A program made the position numbers and the translations under genes. From positions 38,590,539-38,654,538 of the forward strand of contig NC_054085.1 in assembly GCF_017562075.2 (NCBI RefSeq): a DNA stretch of 64,000 nucleotides, written 5' to 3'. This DNA is from Anopheles merus (taxonomy: Eukaryota > Arthropoda > Insecta > Diptera > Culicidae). Below, one piece after another: positions 12,131 through 23,940 of the stretch. The notes below the pieces were generated by a model. That model did not search any database, had not been told where the DNA came from, and saw nothing but the letters and a program-made list of their open reading frames with translations. Positions within the stretch are counted from its first letter, which is position 1, and the number at the start of each line of letters is the position of its first letter.

Positions 12131-12876
12131 AATCGGTAGGAGGAGTCTCCACCTCTGCGGTACGAGCGTTATGAATGACCTTATCCTTCAATCTCCCGCT
12201 TCATACTTCACTGCTCGTGTGCGTGCACTTTTTTCCCGTTCGCTGATTTGGCTACAAGGCTTACCGTTTATGGAGCCTTTAGCACTCTTAAGCTTTTTTT
12301 GTAGACCATTAAATTATGGAGTACCCGTGTGTCAATGGTTGGAATTCCACCAGGCGGCCCAGGTTGGATGCCATCGACAAAACGGTACACCCCATACGCG
12401 CACTGCAGTACACTTTGTCACACGTAAACTACTTCAGACCGTGTTGTTTCAGAGCTCCTCCAAAGTCATGCAGATGACAAAACTCACCCTCCAGTCCCAG
12501 TCCCATTTTCTATAGGTCACCCTTTGCTCGAGCCTGGATGCCTGGATGCACTTCTCGTGCTGCACAATGGCTGTTGAAACGAAATCAACAAGCCCGCGTC
12601 CGCGTGGACCGATCGCGTGCACAAACTCGTAAAGTACGCCATTTATTAGCCCGCACCCGGGCACCAGACCGATCAGGTTGATATGCTCGGAACCACTCGC
12701 ACTCGTCCTCGCTTACGTAACGCGGTGAGCCGTGGAGGGTGGCGGAGTTGTTGGACTCCCCAAAACTGACATGTCACCCTCTTGAAGCAGGTTGACCCGC
12801 TCGGTTTTGCTTCAGCACGATGCTCAAGACCCTGTTCAAGACATGCCTCAAGGTAGGAAACTCTTCAAATGGAAGG

Positions 12877-12877
<1 letters not shown>

Positions 12878-12922
<45 letters not shown>
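12878..12922. repeat. TG dinucleotide repeat, 45 bases
   Basis: This is an uninterrupted TG microsatellite and the longest pure dinucleotide tract in the window. The 197-codon plus-strand frame at 12820-13413 owes its Cys-Val run to this repeat and is not called as a gene. Confidence 0.97.
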
Positions 12923-12925
<3 letters not shown>

Positions 12926-14553
12926 ATAAAAACAAAAGCCCAACATTTTGTCGAGGGCAAAAAAACACCCCATCGAGCAATTTTGCACTTATGATCGTCG
13001 ATCGGGACCAATCTCCTCGGCTCGTGTTGCTATTCACCCACCAACAACCACTGCTGCTAAGGTTACTAAGTTGTAGCTGCGAAAGTGTGGGCCGTACGGC
13101 CGTCGGTGTTGCTTACCGTTCGGTAGCTCAAGTAGGTGGCAGAAGTACGCTTGGTTGTATTTTGTTATTCCTTTCGCACTACCAACCCCCCGCATACCCC
13201 AATGCTCTTGAGGTTCTCATAGACCCAACCACGAAACTCATCCACATTCCGGCCCCGAGCGAACAGACTGGCGTGCTGAAGGGCACTACCAATAGCATCG
13301 AGTTCCCTGCCAGAGCTCTGTTTGTTCGCTGCGCCTACACCTCCCCCCTCTTTGCCAATTGCTCCAACGTTTCCGATGGGAAACGGAGTTGTTTATGCGA
13401 TGTAGTTTCTTGACGTGCGGGCCAATCGGTAACCGATTCGATTGACTCGATAGGTTGCAAAGTTGCAGAGGAAGAGTTGCTTTTAACCGGCTGCCTTCGC
13501 TGCACCCAAGGGTCAGGAATCGCGTTTAGATCTCTCTAGAGGAATCGATGCGGCACGGAAAATTATTGAAAGCGAGAAATAAATATTTAAATTAAATTAA
13601 ATCTACGATTTTACAGCACGATATCTACCAGGAGAGCCTTAACCTTTCGCCAAGTAACACATCATAATAATTAACTAGGCTATAACCCATTCAATCTCGA
13701 CTCCACATAAACCCCTTCGGCAAAGTTTTCATTATTCCACTGCATCGCATGAACTTCACTTGAAGCACTCCACCCTACAATTCCACCTACACGGTTCAGT
13801 CCAAAACATTCCTAACCTCCGTACTGCAGAAAAGGAAACCGCTCCACTCGCACAAATAATAAATAAAACATTGAAGCACTTTATTGCCCCACGGAAGTCG
13901 CATCGCGGTGCGTCCTCACGGCCTACCGTTTGCGCGCGAGCGCGCACACACAGTTGCACAAGCGCTACCGTTGTGCATAATTTCCTCGCCATCGCCCAGT
14001 TGCAACGGTTTCGATTTTCCCGTTCCCCGTACTGTCTCGGCCAAGGGGAACTCGGCTCGTCCTCAGCGTGTGTGCGTTTTCCGCATCTATAAATCGTACC
14101 CCCATAGATCATGCAAGTACGATAAACCGTAATGTTGAACAATTTATACATATCATTTTTTATCACGCTCACACCATCATTGCACACAACGGCAACAACC
14201 ACAACGAGGGCGAAGGCGAATCAGTTTCCCTGGTGTGTACCGGACTACGGTGGTACGTACGAACGGTTCCGGATTTGGCCCGCTTTGAGTGATCGTCAGC
14301 GATTTATTTGCCTTCCTGCCAGCCGAAGGCCCAAGCACCGGGGCTAAGCATGCAGATACACACAAGCACACGCGGACGCTCTCATGCAACCTGACCATGG
14401 ATCAGAACGATGAAAGCCCACACGGGTCCACAGCACGGGATGTCTTCGTGTGCCAACCAAACGCGGTGCGGTCGGGTTGAGAAAAGGCTGTTTGTGCAAA
14501 ACGCTATTGCAAAAAAAACCCCGTGTCCAAGAAAACTGTGGGCCCTGGATAGC
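12923..14553. other. non-coding sequence, no gene seen
   Basis: Several overlapping frames of 60-150 codons occur on both strands (for example 13756-14202 minus and 13760-14092 plus). They contradict each other and show no motif. An AT-rich patch with TAAATTAAATTAAAT lies near 13570-13605. Confidence 0.55.
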
Positions 14554-14567
14554 GGGGGGGGGGGGGG
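14554..14567. repeat. poly-G run, 14 bases
   Basis: Fourteen consecutive G on the plus strand; it is a length-variable homopolymer. Confidence 0.95.
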
Positions 14568-17500
14568 TTTAGAGAACGACTTCCGAGACATGGCCACGTG
14601 TGTGCACAAGTTTTCCCTTTTTGCAGAGTTGAAAAATTAAATGTCAAAATGAAATATCCCTCGCCGAAATGGAAATATCGAGCACAATCGAGCAATCGTG
14701 GTCGCGTTACCATGCCACTCATCGAATGGCATGTTGTGTGTTTGGCTGTGTACGTTTTTCTTTGCCATTTTTCCGCAGCCAGAGTGTGGGGTGAAGGAAA
14801 TCGTTCGCATTGGTGCATTTGATGTCCCCAAAGTGATATTGGCAAGGCAGGACCGCAAATAGAATCTGTCATAAAGGATTGTTTGCTTAGCCTCGCTACC
14901 AGCGCGACGAAGACAAATCGTTCCGTTTCACAGGGGACAGCATCGAAAAATTGAACCCAATTGATGTTGCGTCAAACAAATACAGCACCAACTGCAGCCT
15001 TCCGCAGGTTTGCGTATCACTTTCAACGTAAAGTAATTTAATAAATGCCACGATCGAAACGTTGATTGAAGAACGTTGAAGTGCAACGCAAACAGTCTCG
15101 CTTCACAAAGACTGGACACTTTCACTTCTCGGGATTCGTTTCGCTTGTTAATAATTTTAATTGACGCGAAATTCCACTCCCGAACCCCTGTCGCCCAGGC
15201 TCGCTTCGTTGGCACTCGCTGGCGAAACGAGCCGTGGCGAAGAAAACCGTTCAATAATTTATTCCAAACATTCAACGTACCGGCAAACACCAACATCTGC
15301 AAGCACGGGAGCGCATCACTTGCACTTGACCCGTGTGTTTGGCCATCGAGCCTTCCGATCGAGCCAATTCCATTAAAATGCATTCCTTACCCTTCTGCCC
15401 GCCTGCCCGGCCCAACACGGAAGGCATTACCGAGGCAACAACACGCAAAACGTCTAAATTATCTCCAAGCGACATCTGAAGCATTCGGCCAGTGTTGTTG
15501 TACAATTTAAAACCATAACCTCCGCCTGATTCCACTCCCGTCGCACTCCCCCTGGCCCCAGCACCGAGCGGTTGTGGTATTTTTTCACGAATATTTAAGC
15601 GCGTACAGCAGGAAGAAATCTGCTCAGAAAGCGGGAGGACAAAAAATGCACCGCTACCGAAGTTTTCCAATGTGCGTTCCAGTGCCTGTGCAACATGTCT
15701 TCCCGATTCCACGAGGCAAATTAAGCGACCAGCCAGTTTTTTGTTGTGTTTGTGTGCGTTTGTGTCCCTACCGAGAGGCATTGGAGAGGCAGCGTCTGTT
15801 GTGTCTGTTTTTGCAGCTAACAGGAGCAGCATCGATTGCAGATTTTTCATCCCTATGGTACCAGGCGGACACCGATTTTCTTCGTGTTGCTTTTTATCTC
15901 CTCGGCCGCGCAAAGATTGTCTTTCTGCCTTGAACCGCAGCCCCCTTTCGCGTCCCGGTGATGTAAAAGATTCCCCTTTTTTTTCCTCCTTTCCTATTCC
16001 CGGATCCCCGCGTTGATTGCGAGGGTGATTGCGCGCGAGATCGGTCTAGGACCTGTCGCCCTCCCAAGGCTCTCCCATCCAAGGGCATCCTCACCCTCCC
16101 GTCACCCCGTTTTTGGTCTCGTTTTCTTCGCACACCGCGCACACATAAATGGGAAACATTAGCTACAAACTCGCGCCGAACGCCAAAGCAAGCGACGTGA
16201 TAGAACGATAATGACACCGGTGAGCTTTCCGTGCCCTTCCTTTCGAGCTTCACAGTCGCGTTCCTCCGCTCCACGCCAACGAACCGGCCGAGATCTGCGC
16301 GCACCGATAAGAAGATGTAAAACATTCGATGTTAACAGAGCCCAAGCGTCACAACAACATGCGTCCTCGCTTTTCGTGGCTTGGGAAAAAAATGCGCACC
16401 GACCCACACCACCCCGTCCCGGGAATCGGAGAAGGTCAACCGCCGCGAATGTTGATGTACGACAACGCCCGGAGCCTGTTGGGAGCGGGGCCTGGGAGAC
16501 GGGATGATGTATGGTTAATATTCGTAGATGAATTTCTTGCGTCCGGGACCGATTACCGATGGCTCGATCGATCTGTCGCCAAGCCGGTTTCGAATGGTGC
16601 TTGTTCGCCTCCGTTCTACGATCTACGATTGTCTATTCCCGACCGCTGGAGTAGGAGGACATTGATCTCGCCTTGCTTTACCATTTCGGCGAATCCGCGT
16701 ATCCCGAGTAGTGAGATAGTTTGAGAGTTAGGAAGAAACTCCAAGATATTTCTCTTAAATTAATATAAACTCATTATTTTATCGTCAATAATTACAAACA
16801 CGTAATTATACAGTCACCTCGTTCAAAGTAATTCTTAGCTAAATCTACTCCAATTAAATCACAAACAGATGTACGATTAACCGCCAAACAGACCATTTCA
16901 AAGCACAACTACATGATGTGTTAAATTATACTCCAAGCCATCTTCCAAACGCCTACCAGCTCGATCATCGGGTCATGTCACCTTCGCGTAATGCCCTATA
17001 GCCATGGTGCAAGCATTCACGATGGCATCGTTGCGATTTGCGATGCAGAAACGCCTCCTCTCCGTCGTCGTTCACCATCTCGCATCCGACCGACCAAGCC
17101 CGACCCAAATGTGGCGGTGGGAGGAAAATTTAAATTGTTTTATTGAAACAATTAATGTTTATTCATAGACATTTATCTTGCGCTGAAACTGTGTACTTTC
17201 TGCTCGTTTGGCACTGTCCCATGCTCGAACGATCACAATCGTTGATACTCGGGATGGTGTGTGTGTGTGTGCTCGGGGCCGGAGAGTCTTGGGACGTGAA
17301 ATCGTGAACTCGGGAACTCGAGAACCTCGAGTCTCCAGTCTCCTCAGTGGCCCACACTTCTGCATCTGCATAAGCATCTCTCGTCGTTTACATTGGAGAG
17401 AACAGTGTGGAAGAGATCTTCTTGGGGACATGCGCCAAATGCTTCTCCAGAGGTGGTAGAATGAGAGCAGCTCATATGTACCGCCAAGTACCTTGCATCG

Positions 17501-20500
17501 TATTCCCAACGAAAGTAACAAACAGTACATGCATACACTCAAAAAATCATCCAAACGTTACTACACACCGAGATGAAATATCCAACATTTTCAATGGTCC
17601 CAATCGTACTCCAACTGGTTACTCTCGGGACCTCATGGCAGAGTGGCGAAACACCAAAGCAGAGCACATAAAGTTCACCCAACCGTGGCTGCCAAGGCCC
17701 CCCGATTGCTCTGGCGCTGGCGAACTGGAAAAAAGTTATAAGAAACCTAATGATCCGTATCATCGCGCGTACCGGTAGCTTTGAGCCGCGGCTTAACTCA
17801 AGTCAGCCCGTGGAACTCCGACTATGGTATACCGCTGGAAGTTCCTTCCTCAGCTCTCCCGTTCTGCGGGATCTCGGTACGGTGATAAGAAATTGCAACA
17901 TAACCCATCGACCCATCGAAAGCCCCTTGTACCTTGTGCGGTTACAGTACCTTTCGCTCCGGTGCTCTGCTGGCGTTTTGCTACCTATGTCGAGCAGGTC
18001 GTTAGCATGTCCGATACAATGTAACGATTTGATGGCGATCTGTTTTCGAGTGGTTGAAGTCAAAGTTGTTTGCCGAGCCTGCTGCTGCTGCTGCTGCCGG
18101 TGCTGGTGGTCGGACGATTGGAGCACGAACACGGCGAAGGTGTTGATTGAGTGCGAGCTTATGGGCCGTGGGATTGGCGGATTTGTTAACTGGCGGATTT
18201 CATGTTCCAAAACGCACAGAGATCAGAAGCTTTTCGGGGTGAATGCTAGTGTCGTTTATTTGATTGATCCAGAAAAGGATTTATCATAAGAAGAATTCCA
18301 CAACATTGTCAGTTAACATGCAATAAAAGGCTTGTGAGATACATTACTCGATATCCATGACCTCAACATACTGCTTCCTTCTACTTCAAAGCTCTGCAAT
18401 AGGTTATCTCTTATTAACAGATTCTCTATCAAGTACCTGGATTCTTTACGTCATATCGTATGTGAATCGATTCCTTTGCGCAAATGGCAAAAACTCTTAA
18501 CGAAGTTCCTCAATTATCCGAACCGCTGTCTTCAACGACTCTATTTCCAATCACACACGAATGCTTCGATTGTCTCATCGGTTTCGTTTGCCAATAGAAA
18601 ATAAAACCCTCCAATCTGGAGACAAACAATCGAATCCTGTAATTAAATTTGCCTTCCGATGCAGGGACTACAGCACATATGCCCTGCTTGCTAACTGCAG
18701 CCGTACCGTACTTCAGGTGATGTCTCTTCATCTTCAACGTCGATAGCTTCTTGAGGCAAGCTTTCTTACAATGTCATCAGAGAAAGAATTGATTTTGCTA
18801 TTATCGGATGCACTTTGCTAAAATCAAATAATCTTTCGCATCGTAATGTTCTTCCTGAAAAGTGGTCTCTTGAAACTAGAAGGCGAACTTCATTAATTTT
18901 CAATTATGTTATGAAGCATGCTTGAGTTAATTGAAAACTAATGGATGGTGCTGTTTTTTCCCAAATCAAAAACATTTTCTTCTCCACTTCCCAAATGGAT
19001 ATGAAGCTCATCCAATCTAGCTTGTTTGTTTGAAGCTTTTGTTTTCTAATAAAAACTATCCGTTATAACGAAAATGAAGACATCCACAAGGGTCCTGGAA
19101 CCTCATCGAATAACTCTCTCACTCTAACTCGTCTTCATTTCAAATGTTTCAAAATGGGCTGCTGATTAGATTGTGTTTGAATGTCTTTTCTTTATTGTTT
19201 TCGCCTAACCGCCTTACATTTACTAAACCAACATGGCACATCACGTTTGCTACGGGAGGAGAAAAAAAACCACACCGCAGCCCCGAGAAGAAAGTCCAAC
19301 GCTACCGGGACACATCCGTTTCCGCTGCAAATCGCCACCACCATCATTACACGCTTCCGGACAGCGGGTGAACTGACCGGAACGGTCACACATTTTCCCT
19401 CGATGCGACCACGAACGGTTCAATTTGTGAAAATTGATGGTAAAAGATTTTCCTTTTCCCGAGCTTTCCCCTTTTCCTGTCGACCCATCCGGACTCTGCG
19501 GCAAGCGTGGCAAAGGATTGCAATTCCAAACCCCGTTGTTGGCAGTACGTGAGCTTTTAGCTTCCGCCCATAATTTCTCGTTGCAGGAAAAGGCTCAGAA
19601 AACAAGGAAAGGAAACGATGAAAGCAAAAGCAAATATATCCCAGCAACGCATTTGCTGAGTCACCGTGCGAGTGGAAAGCGTGAGCGGGGTTTACCTTCT
19701 GTCTGTCGCATTCCGGGCAGAGACATTCCCGTGTCTCGTGGCTGCTCGGCAACATGAGTGAAATAAGATGAACTTTTCATCGCTTGCCAAAGACGGCCAA
19801 AGACACCGAGGACGCACAGAAATTACATTTTTCCACTGAATTTTCCAACCCACATTCTACCACGGCATTACAGAAGTGGGGGAAACATGGGTGAAAGAAA
19901 TAAAACTAAAGCACACACACGTACAGTGGCACGGGCTACAGGATGGCACACCTTTTGCGGTGCAGCATGCTCCCGGGGCTAGAAACAATCCGCAATAAAA
20001 TTTTATCAAACGCTAAGTAAAAAGGGAAAACGTGGATTCCACCGGCGTGTATTTTTCGGTGTGCAGGAGCAGGAGTTTGCGGTTTTGGAATAAAACTGAG
20101 TGCATCCATGAGGTAGAGCAGAGGTGAGGTGGAATTGGAGTTAAAAGAAAAGTTCAGCGTTCCACGTACGACATCATCGTTTCACTGTTGAATTAAATCG
20201 GGTAAGAAACTTGAACAACTTCTAACGTGGCGAGGGAGATGGAAAGAGCAAAGGTGCATTTGAACGGGGTTTGTGTCTTCAAACGTGTTACTTGGACCTG
20301 TGGTTTGGGGCTTCGAGTTTGACATGGGATGTTTGTACGTTGCCCTCCATCTCTCCGGGTACTCGGGAGCTGGAATGCTTTTACAGAAAATGTCCTTCCA
20401 AAGTTCCATTGCGCTCGTTGTCACGGCATGTGTTTGTACGCAAACTTGCACTTTAGGTACACTAAAAATCATCGTTGAGATATTCTCCTGGTTTTCTGAA

Positions 20501-23500
20501 GGCAGTTGGATTCGAAGCAGAGGTTTTATCATGTTTGTGCTCAGTATATTGAAGATAATACGTATAGTTTCAAGAAAGGTCATTTCAATGTTTTAACCTT
20601 AACTTACCTCACAAACAAGGCGAAATTTAAATAGTACGTTACAGCATTTCATTGCGATTGAACTTTTTTTTCTGATTTGCATCACAAAAGGAAACTGTCT
20701 CTCTTTAAGGAATTTCTCAATTTCCAAGAAAGCAAGCGCAACGGAAATGGAAGGTAAAATTCGATAATTGCTCCAGTTTTGTCGTCCTCGTGTTTTGTCC
20801 CTTGCACAAAAGCCGCAACCTACTTGGAACGCTTCAATCGTCGTAAAATGATAGTCCTCAATGACGACATTACCTCCCGAACTGTGTCATGATAAATCAA
20901 AGGACGTAAAATCGAAGCAAACACAAGAAAAAAAAACCTCTCCGTGAAGGACCAACCCGGAACGATCTTGAAATCTCACACCGATTATTCCCATTTGGGT
21001 TGGGAAAAAGGAGAGAAAAAGCGAGCCAAACCACAACGCGGCCTAACAAAGGAACCGTGCGGATGTTGAAGACGACCCGTACAAAAGCGGCACACCATCT
21101 TGTCGGCTTACATCGCGACATACACGCGCGTACGCCATTCATTCATGGACTCCCGCCAGCCACATTGACAAAGCCCGCCAAGCGGCAATAAGAAACACAC
21201 CCGAAACCGCAGCAGCAAACAACGGACGCAACTGGCACTCAGCAAAATCTCTCCACTCATGCGTGTCCAGCACCACACAACCTTCTGTACCGTCGGGCGA
21301 TGCAAAAACCTTCTGCCCTTACCATGCTTATCAATGCGTACCGATCGGAAGATTTCCGTTACCGAAATCTACCACAGCCCAGAGTACGAGAGATTCCTCA
21401 TTTGACCTCCGCGCAGGACCCCAGTGCGAGTGACTTATTGTTCTACTTTGCTTCAATCAAAGATTATGCCCGGTTTTGCGGCAGATTTGTCTTCATCAGA
21501 CCGGCGGCCGATTGCCGGCAAAACTTCAATGAAAAGTCCTTGCCAGCTTGATTTCGGTGGAGGAGTCGAGAGCCCTGTAGTAGAGTTTCGACCACAAAAC
21601 AAACGTCGGATTTGAAGCACCATGGGCCAAGGACCGGGAGAGAGCAAACGCAGGAGATCCGCACCATAAAAATCATTAGTCGTTTAATTACTGCCAGTTA
21701 CAGACTGAAAGGCCTATGCAAGCGAAGATGAAACCGATTACACTGCGTCAGAATTGGTTCTTACAAGTTTTTGGAGCAAGGATACGATAACTGATGGCCG
21801 TCGGAGCGACTCGGAGGACTCTTCGCACAACAAACGAGCCAGCTGTTGGAATGGCAACCGTATCCTTAACCGCCAACCAAGCATCATGGGACAGGACGTT
21901 TCATGTTTTCTGTCACATGCTACAACGCAATCACGGACACCACTTAATTTCCTTTGCCATCGCCATTATCGTTCATTTAAGCCTGGAATTGGAACGAGAG
22001 CTGCTGCACTCACTGTACTCACTGCCATCTGTTTGTCTTGTGTAGTGCCGCGGGTCCTTGCGGTCCTCATTGCTCCACATTCCCCAGGCTTGCTTTATCG
22101 ACCTTCTTTAATCTCTTAATTATCATCGTTCGGTTGAATAAGGAGCAACATAAACAAAAATGGATCAGCCGGAAGATTGTCGGGAGCATCCATCCGCCTC
22201 TTGTTCAAATAGCGAGGGAAACACTCGCTCGAGCACAGTCCACGCCCTCCACCCAGGACAGATCGTCCCTTTTTGTTTTTTCCCGTTGGAGCAAAATGCG
22301 ACCCGAGCGTAATTTACGATTTTTTGCACGTTTCTGGGCCGGCCGGCGGCTCTCCGTACACAAACCAATATTCGACAAAATGAATTAGGAGAGCAACAGC
22401 AGCACCAGCCGCGCACATTCAGCACACAAAACTGGAGCAGAGAGGGAGTCAGGACTAAAAATTAAGACCGATAATAAGATGCTTTTTATTGATAAAGTAA
22501 TGAGTTTTATGGGCGTATTATCGGCATCTTTATGGGCGTCTCTGCCTTTTTTCTCTTCATCTGTTCGTGCACAAATCTCTGCGCCGTCCCCCCCTTTCCC
22601 AGCGATAAAATGTTTGCAATATTTTATCAACCGATTTACTTCTCACGCCTTTCCGGCCGTTTGGCGGAGAGAGAAATTATGTGCAACCATTCGGTTGTGC
22701 CCTCGGGCGGATGCCATCGTTTGAACTAAACACCAAGGGATGTGATAAGGAAGTTGCAAAAAAATAGGTCACTCTTTCGATGCAAATGAATGGCTATTTA
22801 ATGGCAAACACCCGAGGATAGGAATAAAAGGTCCTCTTAAGTATCCAGCTTTAAGATACTTATATCATGCAGAACACCTAAACGACACCTAGGACCAAAA
22901 TAAATCAATATTAAATTCAGTAGAAAACATTCATTGAAAATTGAGACCGAGCGCTTCACCGGCAGACAACCCGACAGGCTCGTTGTTCACTTAAAACCCA
23001 CTTTTACAACCACCTACTGCCGTGCCGGATGCCAAACAAGGCGCAGTAGTCAGCCCCTGTCTATTTAGCAACCAAAGTTGGTAAAAACAAGGCACACCAC
23101 ACCGCGGAACGGAAGGGGAGAAACAGAAAATCAATTTCACCATCGATTTCCCTGCGCCTCTTGTGACAGGCTCATTGAAAATTTGACAAATTGACAGCGC
23201 CGGCCTGGGAGGGTAGCACGGGCCTATCCAATCCAACAGCCACGTACGGAATGGATCGTTAAAAAAAGCCATAAGTCAACGCTAAACAGCACGTAGTAGT
23301 AAAAACAAAAAGATGATAGCAATAGAACTTCACGCCAAATAGGAAAAGGAGACTAAACAAAGGTGGCTCCCCTCGCGCAGAATGTGACCCTAAAATAATG
23401 GCACAACACCGGAGAGACTACGCCAGCACACGGCCAGCATACCAGTCAAAAAGAAAGCAACAAATATTTAGCATGGTGTCAATCAACCTTCAAACGGGCA

Positions 23501-23847
23501 CATTCCTTTATCCCGTGCGCCAAGCGGGATGGATGGGCGCTACCCACCCAAGGGACTCACCTTTCCGTATCGATCAGAGAGTGCCATCATCGCAGCGACT
23601 CTCCCCACCGCAGCGACACAAAAATAGGCACTGCCAACGACTTTGCTGCCAAACACACACACTGCGCCAGCATTCGGTGAGGGAATTTTCGATAGGATGG
23701 AAAATCATTTTCCAGTCCATTCAACCCTCGCATGTCGCGTGTGCAGTGGGGTGAAAATTGAATCAAACGAAATTACTTCCAAATTCCCTGTAGGGCGGCC
23801 TGTGCACGGGAATCAAAACGTCTCGGATGGATCGCTTTCCTCTCCAC
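14568..23847. other. non-coding sequence, no proven gene
   Basis: This includes the longest open frame of the window (15272-15913, minus, 213 codons), discussed as a finding but not called. It also holds a GT run at 17257-17271, a CTG6 run at 18079-18096 and AT-rich islands at about 16740-16930, 18290-18480 and 18770-19080. The 88-codon open frame at 18338-18604 (plus) has no ATG. The rest is unremarkable. Confidence 0.5.
18079..18096. repeat. CTG trinucleotide repeat, 6 units
   Basis: (CTG)6 is followed by imperfect copies to about 18110. Triplet runs like this can encode poly-Gln, poly-Leu or poly-Ala, but no supported reading frame uses it here. Confidence 0.9.
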
Positions 23848-23915
<68 letters not shown>

Positions 23916-23940
23916 GCATCCTTCTCTCTCGCTCGCTCTG
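23848..23940. repeat. CT/GA tract with GAGA-factor-type sites
   Basis: A CT repeat runs from 23848 to 23915 with only two TT interruptions, followed by CTCTCTCGCTCGCTCT to 23939. On the minus strand it reads GAGAGAGA. In flies such tracts bind the GAGA factor (Trl) and mark promoters and Polycomb elements. The tract is also a purine/pyrimidine mirror repeat able to form a triplex. Frames crossing it (Ser-Leu or Arg-Glu runs) are artefacts. Confidence 0.95.

Larger units (their letters stand above)
10556..12870. other. non-coding sequence with simple repeats
   Basis: There is no supported gene. The 188-codon minus-strand frame at 11374-11940 crosses an AC repeat, which supplies its Cys-Val run. 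It has no recognisable domain, so I do not call it. The strip from 11990 to 12130 includes an 18-base perfect palindrome, listed separately. Confidence 0.5.

Noticed and set aside
13120..13150. tRNA A-box-like TAGCTCAAGTAGG
   Set aside because: No B-box or T-arm follows at the required distance.
12820..13413. 197-codon plus-strand open frame
   Set aside because: Its length depends on the TG repeat, which encodes a Cys-Val run; the remainder has no domain and no conserved-looking core.
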